Below are positions 54,683 to 64,000 of a stretch of DNA of 64,000 nt, piece after piece (within the stretch, counting starts at the first letter, position 1; each line of letters opens with the position of its first letter). Below the pieces are notes generated by a model, which was not told the DNA's origin, did no database searches, and saw only the letters and a program-made list of their open reading frames with translations. Made by a program: the position numbers and the translations under genes. Origin of the DNA: Periconia sp. R9002. Taxonomy: Eukaryota; Ascomycota; Dothideomycetes; Pleosporales; Periconiaceae. The stretch covers positions 186,001-250,000 of the forward strand of contig JAMAHW010000034.1 of the NCBI GenBank assembly GCA_023627715.1, read 5' to 3'.

Positions 54683-57057
54683 ATGCCGAGCTCTTTTCTA
54701 ACCCCCAATGCCAGAGCTCCCAACGACGATGAGCACGACCAGATCGGCTCCAACAGCTCCACCCCGCCCGGTGCATCCACTCCTCGCCCCGACCCAACTG
54801 ACAAACGACTGCCGGGTATCCTTCACAGCTACTTTGGCCAGGTTCGTGATTCTCTGATTCCTCGTCGAAGGTCGTCCGAGGTCAACCCCTCTCTCGCACC
54901 TGATTCTTCTCAAGATCGCTCTCCTTCCACCTCTACATCCACGTCCGCAGCGCAAGATGGGTCGAAAGAGAATACGTCCACTGCACCAAAAGAGAAAGAG
55001 AAGGAGAAAGAGCCCGAATCTGACCGTCTGCGCTGCAATCCATTGCCCAGCCCCACTCCCAGCGCCTCCTCCACTTCCCGACATCCCTCAACCTCGCAGT
55101 TGACTGGAGAGACGGAGAAGCTAACACAAGGTGCTTTCGCGCCGCCCCAAAATCAGGCCACTCCCCCACAGACTCCCCGCACACGCTCGCAAGAAGGCAG
55201 ACCGCCTACCTCGAACCTCTCCCAGACCTCCCTTGCTTCGAGTGCAAGGTCAAAGGACAGTCGCACGCCCGCCGTCGGTCCGCCCAAGGGCAAATTGACC
55301 GTCTCCATCTCTGAAGGGCGCAATTTGCGTCCCAGTGTAGACCCATATGTTGTTTGCCAATTTCAGTGGGCCGAATACATTTCAGAAGGGCCTCGAAATG
55401 ATTCCACGAAGAAGGATGACGGGCTCGCCATCCGCCGCACTGACAGTGATTCAGGAAGACCAATGGCCATTCCTATGCGCAGTCGGCAGAGCAGTAACAA
55501 TGGCGTGAGCTCCGACCCTCGTGAGGAGGGCGTGTTCAAAGAAGTGACCGACCCGGAGTGGGAGCATGAAGCTGTCTTGTGAGTCCAATCAAGCCTGGTG
55601 CGCTGTGTTGCTGCAACCACTAATTTCTTTCTAGTGACGTTGTCGGTGATCACTCTGAAATCGATGTGTCTGTGTACGATCGCAGCAATGGCGAAGCTTT
55701 CCTGGGCCACGTTCGATTCTGCCCTAACCTGGTCGAGTACGAAAAGCCCTATGATGGTTGGTTCCACCTCGAGCCAAGGGACGGCGAAGAAGATTTCGTG
55801 ACAGGCGAAATCCATCTCCGACTCAACTTCCACAAAACAGACAAGAAGCACTATGGTCCCGAAGATTTTGAAATCCTCAAATTGATCGGAAAAGGCACAT
55901 TCGGACAGGTCTTCCAAGTGCGCAAACGGGACACTCGCCGAATCTACGCCATGAAGGTTCTCTCCAAGAAGGTCATCGTACAGAAGAAGGAAGTGGCTCA
56001 TACACTGGGAGAACGTAATATTCTCGTCAGAACAGCAATGGCGGAATCTCCATTCATAGTGGGATTGAAATTTTCCTTCCAGACGCCCTCCGATCTATAT
56101 CTCGTAACAGACTACATGTCGGGTGGCGAACTGTTTTGGCACCTTCAACGAGAAGGCCGCTTCCAAGAAGGCCGTGCCAAGTTCTACATCGCAGAACTTA
56201 TCCTTGCGTTACAACACCTCCATGAGCATGACATCGTATACCGAGATTTGAAGCCCGAGAACATTCTTCTGGACGCCAAGGGCCATATTGCACTGTGCGA
56301 TTTTGGCCTTTCGAAAGCAAACATCACTGAGAATGCTACAACAAACACATTCTGCGGTACAACAGAATACTTGGCTCCCGAAGTTCTTCTTGATGAGCAT
56401 GGCTATACTAAGATGGTCGACTTCTGGTCTCTGGGAGTGCTGGTCTTTGAGATGTGCTGTGGCTGGAGTCCTTTCTATGCGGAAGATACTCAGCAAATGT
56501 ACAAGAACATTGCCTTTGGCAAGGTCCGATTCCCTCGGGATGCTCTCAGCACTGAGGGTCGCAACTTTGTTAAAGGTCTCTTGAACCGGAACCCAAAGCA
56601 TCGACTTGGCGCACAGCGAGATGCAGAAGAACTGAAGGCACACCCTTTCTTTGCGGATATCGACTGGGATGCGCTATCGAAGAAGAATGTCGTGCCGCCC
56701 TTCAAACCGAAGCTCAAGGGTGAGCTAGACGTGTCCAACTTCGACCCTGAATTCACCAATGCTCTTAATGGGAACGGCTCGCTTAATGCCCGCGCAGCTG
56801 CTTTGGCGTCAGGAGTTAATCCTGCCTCGACTCCATTGTCCCCGACTATGCAAGCCAACTTCAAGGGTTTCACATTTGTGGATGAGAGCACCATGGACCA
56901 ACAGTTCAAGCACCGTGAGCATGACCTGGAGCGAATGGATGAAGACGACAAGGAAGACATACAATGGGACAAGCCTGCCGGTCGAGGAGACCGCATGAGC
57001 GGGGTTATTCCCTCCAATGACCACGATATATTTTCGCATGGCAACTTCGATGTCTAG
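54683..57057 (+). CDS. SCH9: AGC-family protein kinase Sch9/SchA
   Basis: Exons are 54683..55578 and 55635..57057, giving 772 aa from the ATG in GCCATGCCG; the 56-nt intron is phase 2. Residues 1-~195 are Ser/Pro-rich and disordered. A C2-like domain follows (~203-370: GKLTVSISEGRNLRPSVDPYVVCQF), a Sch9 hallmark. The kinase runs from ~376: IGKGTFGQVFQVRKRD, AMKVLSKK, YRDLKPENILL, DFGLSKANI, and activation-loop TFCGTTEYLAPEV. The hydrophobic motif FKGFTF (~709) carries the Thr that TORC1 phosphorylates in yeast. Sch9 links nutrients to ribosome synthesis, growth, stress and lifespan. Yeast Sch9 is 824 aa, so an extra N-terminal exon upstream is possible. Confidence 0.95.
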
Positions 57058-58317
57058 ACACGAGTCTAGCTTACCGATACCTTGACCCCTTCCCGCTTAT
57101 TCTTCTGTCCAACTATATATAGTTGTATTATCAGGCATTTGCGCCTCCTAAAAGGTCAATTCGGCTTATGACGACACGACAATCGTTTTAATTCGGTCTT
57201 CTTTGTTCTGGATACCACCGGAGGGTACTCTTACTTCGAAGCTCCTGAAGTCTAGTTCGGGAGGTTTCATATAACTGCTCACGTCGCACTGTGGACAGTT
57301 CTGTCAACTTTGGCACGCATGCATGCGCAGAGATGATCAGTCGGCGGAGGTTTTTGAGGCTTCGGCCTGGGGAAGTGAGATTGCGTTGAATGGGTCTGCT
57401 TGATGCCGGCTTTCTTTCATGATTGTTACCATATATTTCCCGCCACGCCCTCCCGATTTAGGTTCTTCCTTCTTGGGTTATTCTACCTTTTGACGCCAGC
57501 ACAAAGCACACGGAGTTCATATTGGGAATGCTTTTTTTGCTCTTTTCACTTTTTTTCCTTGTGAATGTAATGCATTGCGTGGTTCAAAGTCTCTGCCAGC
57601 ATCCAGGGGTTCTTTAGTGCTCTTTAAATTTCAGTTTTTGGGTCCGTATGGGGCTGCTTCATCTTCGTTTTCGTGCGCGTGTGGGGGAGGCAGGGTCTTT
57701 TGACGTGAACATAAGCAACAACAGAAACAGAAACTCCCTTTTTTTGTACATACTTGGGTATGGAAAGTATGGAAAGGTATGGGATGGGAAAATAGGCGTA
57801 TATTTATATCTTTTATATATTCTTATTCAGTTGTTCTTTTTCTGTCTCTGGTGAGGTTCGTCGAGGGTGATGAGGTGTACATGGTAAGGATATTGCTAAG
57901 TGATAAGTGATGACCGCTCTTTTATTTTTATTTTTTTACAAAAATATTGAACCCCATTTATTTATTCCTTTTTTTCCACGGGGTTTGTGACTTATCAAGG
58001 GCGGAAGGAAGGAGGGAAATGTAACGTATGTACGTGAGAGTGAGTGAGTGGTAAGGTATGAGAGTTTACGTACACACACAAACACACAGACACACACATG
58101 CATACAAATTACTGGAATTGAAAACAAAAAGAAAAAGGTTTTGATTCACTACATGTCCTGGGGGGGGGGGGGGGGGGCGGGCGGCNNNNNNNNNNAAACA
58201 CACATAAACAAAAATGCATAAAAATTACTGGAATTTAAAAAAAAAACAAAAAGGTTTTTTTTCACTACATAACCTCCCCCCCCCCCCCCCCCTCCTCAAC
58301 CAAACAAACAAACCACT
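57058..58317. other. Convergent intergenic region with assembly gap
   Basis: 1.26 kb of 3' flanks of SCH9 and the glutaminyl cyclase gene. It is T-rich with CACACA words near 58071-58100. A run of ten N lies at 58186-58195, with a near-duplicate on each side. I see no exon. Confidence 0.6.
58186..58195. other. Assembly gap (10 N)
   Basis: Ten N directly after a run of G (58160-58177) and before a copy of the upstream ~90 bp that ends in a run of C. The true length of the missing sequence is unknown. Confidence 0.98.
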
Positions 58318-59517
58318 TCATCTACCCTTCCCTTCCGCCGCCTTCGCCTCCCCTTCAGGCTCCGTCCAAACCTCCATCAAATCCAACCACTCGCCCACAA
58401 ACCCGACCATGACCCTCGCCCAATCCCGCACCGTCGCCAAATCGAGATTCGCCCCGTCATCGCGGATCGTGTGCCACACGGGCGGGAACGGGTCGGGGAT
58501 CAGGTGCAGCGTCTCGACGCCGCGGTGAAGGAAGGGCAGGTGGTCGTCCGACACGGCTCTGAATTTCGCCGTCGCGTTGGGGCTGTGCAGGTCTGGGAGG
58601 AAGGAGGAGGGGTCGAGTTCTTCTTCGTCGTTGTTTTCGTTTTTGGTGGGTTGGGAGGAGGAGGATTCTAGGAGGCCCAGTTTGCGGAGCCGCGACTCGA
58701 CGGTCGCGAGGGCCACGTAGGCCCAGTGCGTCGTGGGCATGTAGCTCGGGACTTTACTCCCCTTTGCGCCGAGCAGGTCCAGCAGCACGAACAGCGAGAT
58801 TTGGCTCAGCGGGTTGCGGTACTTGTAGAATTTCTGCTGGGGTAAGGGGTTCGGCGAGAGCGACCACTGGTTCGCGAGCGAGCGGGAGCCGTAGAGCGAA
58901 TCCGTGTCGGTCCACTTTACGAAGGCTTCCTCGCCGTCGAGGAAGAGGATTTGCAGCCCCATGTCCATGGCGAGCTCGCCCCCTTCGCCCAGCGCGCTCA
59001 TCTCGTCGTACATTTGCGTCAGGAACTTGTCCACGACTTGCGCCGTCCACATGAGGATCGCGCAGGGTGCGGCGCTGTCCGTGGCCCCGATGAAGCCCTT
59101 GGGTGCGATCTTGCTGTCGTAGTGCGCGACGAGGGTTAGGAAGTTAGTTTCACCTGGTTTGGTCCAGGGGGGTTCACGCCGCGCGATGAGGTTCGCAAAG
59201 GGGATTTGGCGCGACCCGGTTGCGGGCGTCGTCGAGGTGCTGTTCTGCCATGTCAGGTTCCACGCAGGAAGCTGCGTCGTGAAGAAGTTGTGCAGGTGCG
59301 CTTGCGCGGCTTGCTGGCCGGGGGTGCCCGGGACGCGCGGGATCAGGAGCGGTGCGAGGAGGCTCGAGTTGGAGGACGTGTCGATGGAGAAGACGTCGCC
59401 TGGCGAGGGGATGCCGCGAAGGAAGGACTCGGAGAGCGGCGTGTAGGCTGTTGAGAAGGGGAGCCAGAAGGGGAGCGTTGCGAGGAGCGCCGTGGGGAGG
59501 AGGTTTGGAGGTACCAT
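58318..59517 (-). CDS. Glutaminyl-peptide cyclotransferase (glutaminyl cyclase), secretory
   Basis: Intronless, 399 aa. The N-terminus MVPPNLLPTALLATLPFWLP is a signal peptide or anchor. The M28-type fold has zinc and catalytic blocks in the animal-QC order: VAHYDSK (~131), GATDSAAPCA (Asp ligand), FLDGEEAF (Glu pair), and SDDHLPFLHRGV with the His ligand, then LHLIPDPFPPVWHT. RVPGTPGQQAAQAHL is a typical early motif. It turns N-terminal Gln into pyroglutamate on secreted proteins. Strong GC bias in the third codon position (many GCG/CTC codons) sets it apart from nearby genes. The 3' end lies close to the gap but the reading frame is complete. Confidence 0.93.
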   Translation of the reverse strand: MVPPNLLPTALLATLPFWLPFSTAYTPLSESFLRGIPSPGDVFSIDTSSNSSLLAPLLIPRVPGTPGQQAAQAHLHNFFTTQLPAWNLTWQNSTSTTPATGSRQIPFANLIARREPPWTKPGETNFLTLVAHYDSKIAPKGFIGATDSAAPCAILMWTAQVVDKFLTQMYDEMSALGEGGELAMDMGLQILFLDGEEAFVKWTDTDSLYGSRSLANQWSLSPNPLPQQKFYKYRNPLSQISLFVLLDLLGAKGSKVPSYMPTTHWAYVALATVESRLRKLGLLESSSSQPTKNENNDEEELDPSSFLPDLHSPNATAKFRAVSDDHLPFLHRGVETLHLIPDPFPPVWHTIRDDGANLDLATVRDWARVMVGFVGEWLDLMEVWTEPEGEAKAAEGKGR

Positions 59518-60129
59518 GGTTGATAGTGTGGTTGTTTGTTTACTCGGCGTAGGTTCTCGACATTGCTTTTCTTAGCTCAAAGGACGAATTGGAGAGATGG
59601 GAATTGAGTTTGGAGCCGGTACGCGGTTGCGGTGAGGTTGGTGTCACATTGTCGGCATCTCGATGTGGACGTGATGTCCCCTTAGGTGAAACCTCGAGAG
59701 GTATGAGATGGATGCCATTGGAGACGCTAGTCTGCTGTCTTCGGTTTCATCTTGCCGGTCGGTCGCTACATAAGCCCTTTGTACGTGTGGCGCGAACAGG
59801 GGGATTGTGGCTGGTTGTGCAGCTTTCATCTGTTATCAGATCAATTGATGAATATTATCAGATGGTACATCTTACACGTCGATCTCCGCGTTCATGTTGG
59901 AAAATGTCTCCGGGATTACTTTGCATGAGTGAGGGAGGAGGTCTCGTACCTCGGTAAAACTGAGATCCAGTTCCCAGCGCGTCTTACTCCCCGCAGTGAC
60001 ATCCAATGCTTCCTTCTTATTACCCATGGCCCGATTGATTCGTCTTCCCTCTTCTCTCTTCCTTCTTCAGATACCTGTCCCATAATCTTCCCGCCCAATT
60101 GACCTCCCACAATTCCCCCAGACCCAAAC
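59518..60129. promoter_or_regulatory. Divergent promoter region glutaminyl cyclase / MaoC hydratase
   Basis: 612 bp between outward-facing starts; it must hold both promoters. I see no convincing exon. A C/T-rich leader precedes the hydratase ATG. Confidence 0.5.
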
Positions 60130-61194
60130 ATGAGCTCCCAACAAGCCGGACCAGGCGTCGGTTTCGAGTACCCGCCCTTCGCCGTCTCCTGGAACAAACG
60201 CGACGTCCTCCTGTTCGCCAACAGCATCGGCGCAAACTACCCTTCAGAACTGCACTTCCTCTACGAGCTCCACCCTTCTTTCGCCGCCTTCCCCACGTAC
60301 CCCATCATCCTGCCCTTCAAGCACACCGACACCGACGTCATCGACTTCTACGCCCGCTCAAACGCTATCCCCATCCCCGGCGTGCCCAAGTTCGACACGA
60401 AACATGTTCTGGATGGAGAGCGCAAGATGGAGTTTTTGAAGCCTTTACCGGTTAGTTCCGAGGGGAGGAAGTTTGAGATTCGGAGTAAGGTGTTGGGCGT
60501 TTACGATAAGGGGAAGCCGGGGACGGTCGTGGAGACGGAGCAGAGGTTGGTGGATGTTGAGTCTGGGGAGACGTATTCGAGGGCTGTGGGGAGTGGGTTT
60601 TATGTTGGGCAGGGCGGTTGGGGTGGGCCGAAGGGTACGTACCTGCTTTTAGATTTCTATTTTCACTGTCATACCCTCTTCTTTCCATCATCCCTTTTCT
60701 ACTTGGGTCAAGATACTCGAGAGAAACGATATTGACAAACCTCAACCATAGGCCCCAAAACAATCAACTACCCACCTCCCTCCAACACCCCACCAACCGC
60801 AACAACAACAACCCAAACCACCCTCGAAACCGCCCTTCTCTACCGTCTAAACGGCGACTACAACCCACTCCACGCAACTCCTGAACCAGGCAAGAAGATG
60901 GGCTTTGGCGGCCCCATCATCCACGGTCTCTTCTCCTGGAACAACGCCGCGCACTCTATCCTCCAAACCTTTGGCGCAAGCAAACCCGAGAACCTCAAAG
61001 AGTTCCAGGCACGGTTTGCGAGTCCTGTGATCCCGGGCGTCAAGCTGATTACGGAGATGTGGAGGACGGGGGAGAAAGTTCAGGGAGGTTTCGAGGAGAT
61101 CAGGTTTTTGGTCCGGGTAGATGGAGGGAAGGTGGTGCTTAGTAATGGACGGGCGGTGGTGAAGGTTGAGGGGGAGGCGAAGCCAAAGTTATGA
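60130..61194 (+). CDS. MaoC-type 2-enoyl-CoA hydratase, probably peroxisomal
   Basis: Exons are 60130..60634 and 60752..61194, giving 315 aa; the 117-nt intron is phase 1. It has a double hot-dog layout. The N-terminal half is EYPPFAVSWNKRDVLLFANSIGA with LHFLYELHPSFAAFPTYP. The C-terminal half has the hydratase-2 site YRLNGDYNPLHATPE (catalytic Asp and His) and GGPIIHGLFSWNNAA. This matches the hydratase part of the multifunctional enzyme Fox2, here as a stand-alone protein. It hydrates trans-2-enoyl-CoA to (R)-3-hydroxyacyl-CoA in beta-oxidation. The C-terminus is PKL, a variant of the SKL-type peroxisomal signal. Without it the protein would be cytosolic, so the location is inferred. Confidence 0.9.
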
Positions 61195-62608
61195 GGTAAA
61201 TGTTGTCTATGATAATTTGCCACGCCGTGCTGGATGGAGGTGTGCATACGGAGTTGGTTGCTACGGAGCAAAAGTTTCTCCTTGTGAGAAGAGTCGACGT
61301 ATATAGATATGAGTGATGAAAGTTTCAAGGCTACTTAGTTTTACAGTCTACTTAAGATCATCATCAGTGGTGGTACGGATATGTGCAGACCACATTCACG
61401 ACCGCAGACGAACAAAGGCCCCGGTATGCAGCTTAGTGTACAGACCTTCCTGGATCACACAACAAACCTCACAGTGGACGCGTCCAATTTCTTCGTTTCC
61501 TTCTGTGTTTTGATTTGGAGTCAGAATCGTGAATCTGCGAGAGAATCGTTTCGTTTCAGAACCTTTCACTTCCTCGACTGCAATCCCTACCAATCAGTAC
61601 CGCGATAATATCAGAACCCAAGCGTCAAACATCATCATCAGAATGACCGCACCCGCCGGTTCCTCCACAGACACCTCAAGTCAAAATTCCAGATATTCCA
61701 GAGTCGCTAATAATTGCCGAATAGACAACTGAGATGTCAATATCATACTTCAACCTTGCCCCATTAATTCATCAATGGGTCGCCGAGGGAGGGCTCAAAC
61801 GCTTCAATCAAAAGCATAGGTTGTGAGATGACACTGCACTGACTAGGTATTCATGGGATATGCCAACTGAGGTACGCCTAGACTATCAAGACACTCTCTG
61901 CGCCATGTCTGCTGGTAGTGCAGTTTGCGGTACGATTATGAAGGAGCATAACCAATCATTCTCACGCTCTGAACTGGGGGAAGTTGAGGCTTTGATGGCG
62001 GAAGTTGAGGGGTGCAATATCACTAGCGACGGAAGACGTAAGTTATATTATAAGTTATGTATTACGGTTCTGCTACAGGCTCTACAGACTGGTGTTCACT
62101 CTTGCATCCTTCAGCCCTTTTCACCATCCTCTTCCTCCAGCCGCAATATGTCTTGCAGCACCTTCCGTAGAAGTCTTCAAAGTACTCAAAACCGTTCACA
62201 GACGCTTGACGCTGGAATCCTACTCAAATGACTCAAACGGATCGGACCATCAATTCGAAGAACCAGTTCTCCTGGTCAGATTGCAATCATACGGAGGGCC
62301 CTAACATGACGGGAAGATTTGGGGTTAGTACATGAATGTTTGGATAGTAAAGGCGCGTGGTAATCTTATGCGTTCGGGGTATTCTGAGTGGCTTATGACT
62401 CATCTAAGGAAAACTACACTGCACCGCAATTTGGGGAGTCACTGATGCTTGCTCACTATCTTGTATATTAGTTGTGTACTGCTTTCTTCACTTGCAGACT
62501 CGCTGCTTCACCATTTTCATTGCGCATTTTTTTCATTGCACAGCCCGCAAGCCCATTTCGATCGAAGTTGAAAGATCCGGAAGCATTACCATGGAAGCCT
62601 GAGTGACC
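61195..62608. other. Intergenic region with a weak candidate exon
   Basis: 1.4 kb. An ORF from 61860 (MPTEVRLDYQDTLCAMSAGS...) runs to a GTAAGT-like donor at about 62038-62043 and looks mildly protein-like, but I find no matching upstream or downstream exon and no family. Nothing else stands out. Confidence 0.4.
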
Positions 62609-64000
62609 ATGGAAAATACTGTAAAATCGTCCAGCGTCACACCTTCCGCTGATATCAATGAGAATGTGAGTCAGAATGTCAACCCATGGAATGTTACAGG
62701 GGCCATTGCCGAAGGCCAAGTTCAAGCCATCAACTACAACAACCTGGTGGATTCGTTTGGCACTCGACTTATCACAAAAGATCTTCTTGAACGCTTCAAG
62801 CGAGTGACCGGTCATGAGCCACATGTTTTTTTGAGGAGGGGCTTTGTATTCAGCCATCGAGATCTTGAAACCATCCTGGATCGCCATGAGAAAGGGCAGA
62901 CATTCTTTTTATACACAGGGAGAGGCCCGAGTAGTGACAGCATGCACTTAGGACACATGGTTCCTTTTACGTTTACTAAGTAAGTCGTGTACTTCAATGG
63001 TCCTGCGCCTTCGTGTATGGATGATTGATTCGTGTTTGTGAGCAGGTGGCTGCAAGACGTATTTAACGTGCCTCTTGTCATCATGATGACAGACGACGAG
63101 AAGATTCTCTTCGCGAAAAAGCCCTATATGATAGAGGAAATGCGTACTTTAGTTCGAGGAAATGCTCGCGACATCCTTGCTGTAGGATTCGATCCCCAAA
63201 AAACATTCCTCTTCAGCGATTTCGACTTCATGGGAGGCGCATTTTATGAGAATGTAGTCAAGGTCTCTCGCTGCATCACCTTTAACGCTAGCAAAGCCAT
63301 TTTTGGCTTTGGAATGTAACCATTATTGGGCTTCCCAGATTCATCATAGTTAATGTATATGGTAGTGATTCCGTTGGTAAAGCCCACTTCGTGTCTATCC
63401 AAACATGCTCCTCCTTCGCGACCACGTTCCCACACATATTTGGAACAAACACCAAGAAAACCTCCAAAATTCCGGCTCTCATTCCCTGCGCCATCGACCA
63501 GGATCCCAATTTCCGCGTCTGCAGAGACGTGGCGCCCCGCCTCGGATATGCGAAACCCTCACTTCTGCACGCAAAATTCTTTCCAGCGCTCCAAGGCCCT
63601 GGCTCGAAGATGAGTGCATCCATCGACTCGAGTGCCATTTTTATGTCCGACACCAAGAAGCAGATGTAAGATCTAGCGCAATAAAGAAGAATCTAACTAA
63701 CCAATCTTAGCGAGAAAAAGATAAACAAATACGCCTTCTCTGGCGGCCAAGAAACGGCAGAGGAGCAACGGCGGCTTGGAGGAAATCCTGATGTTGACGT
63801 AGCTTATCAATATCCCAGTTTCTTCATCGACGATGACGACGAGCTGAAGGGCATTGAGGATGCGTACCGTAAAGGCGAAATGCTCACGGGAGAACTAAAG
63901 AAGAGGTGCATGGTGAAGCTTCAGGAGTTTGTAAGTGCTTTTCAGACACGGAGGGCCTTAATCGATGACGCTGTCATAGACGAGTTCATGGCTGTGCGGC
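62609..64000 (+). CDS. WRS1: Cytosolic tryptophanyl-tRNA synthetase (3' partial)
   Basis: Exons are 62609..62979, 63046..63315, 63366..63665 and 63711..>64000; phases 2, 2 and 2 are kept and the gene runs off the window. The class I HIGH motif is MHLGHM in [28 protein letters not shown] and GKAHFVSIQ are typical of the eukaryotic enzyme. The KMSKS loop is KMSAS ([18 protein letters not shown]), as usual for this family. The last visible part reads [24 protein letters not shown], matching the end of the yeast enzyme, so the GTAAGT at 63931 is coding, not a donor. It charges tRNA-Trp in the cytosol; no mitochondrial leader is visible. Only a few C-terminal residues are missing. Confidence 0.95.

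Noticed and set aside
61860..62231. 123-codon ORF with a GTAAGT donor
   Set aside because: Somewhat protein-like, but no second exon, homologous motif or good 3' end was found.
63931..63979. GTAAGT...CATAG as an intron in WRS1
   Set aside because: Reading through gives [20 protein letters not shown], which fits the conserved C-terminus, so it is coding.
1..64000. CRISPR arrays, transposons, secondary-metabolite or virus-derived genes
   Set aside because: No transposase, reverse transcriptase, integrase, PKS/NRPS or spaced repeat array was seen; repeats here are short microsatellites.

Overview
The window is nuclear DNA of a filamentous ascomycete (Pezizomycotina). The evidence is short GT-AG introns of about 45-200 nt with CTAAC-like branch points, spacing of about 3 kb per gene, a HET-domain gene, a STAND/NLR gene, a QRFP-free core set of conserved fungal genes, and a tRNA-Pro with a short intron. 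A dothideomycete is my best guess, but the sequence read by eye does not settle the class.

Layout. 1-5.3 kb: the 3' part of a single-pass cell-surface protein (+), then a convergent NLR gene (-) with a SesA-like N-terminus, NB-ARC and TPRs. 5.7-13 kb: the SNARE YKT6 (-), divergent from the large RQC helicase SLH1/ASCC3 (+). 13.6-18 kb: a HET-domain gene broken by an in-frame TAG, tRNA-Pro(UGG), and a secreted M28 aminopeptidase (-). 18.2-26.2 kb: the checkpoint kinase MEC1/ATR (UvsB), eight exons (-), divergent from COX16 (+). 27.8-29.4 kb: HMG-CoA synthase ERG13 (-) with a GC-AG intron. 32.3-34.6 kb: a large single-pass membrane protein. 36.3-38.8 kb: TAD2 (-) divergent from TVP18 (+), which has a 16-nt microexon. 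40-45.6 kb: AIM21 and a short-chain dehydrogenase (+). 47.3-50.1 kb: ESCRT-III DID2 (-), a small TAG-interrupted ORF (+) and NC2-beta (-). 52.8-57 kb: a Ser/Pro-rich ORF or 5' exon and the AGC kinase SCH9/SchA (+). 58.2 kb: an assembly gap with duplicated flanks. 58.3-64 kb: a glutaminyl cyclase (-), a MaoC-type hydratase with a possible peroxisomal signal (+), and cytosolic tryptophanyl-tRNA synthetase (+, runs off the end).

Most genes are housekeeping and unrelated: Golgi/vacuole traffic (YKT6, TVP18, DID2), translation quality and tRNA (SLH1, TAD2, WRS1, tRNA-Pro), DNA damage and nutrient signalling (MEC1, SCH9), sterol synthesis (ERG13), respiration (COX16) and actin patches (AIM21). The accessory part is the NLR and HET pair around YKT6-SLH1. 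The NLR lies directly behind a SNARE gene. This recalls the Neurospora sec-9/plp-1 allorecognition pair, where an NLR monitors a SNARE, and it is the most interesting lead here. Exon boundaries were set by hand from splice motifs, reading phase and remembered family sequence; I ran no searches.
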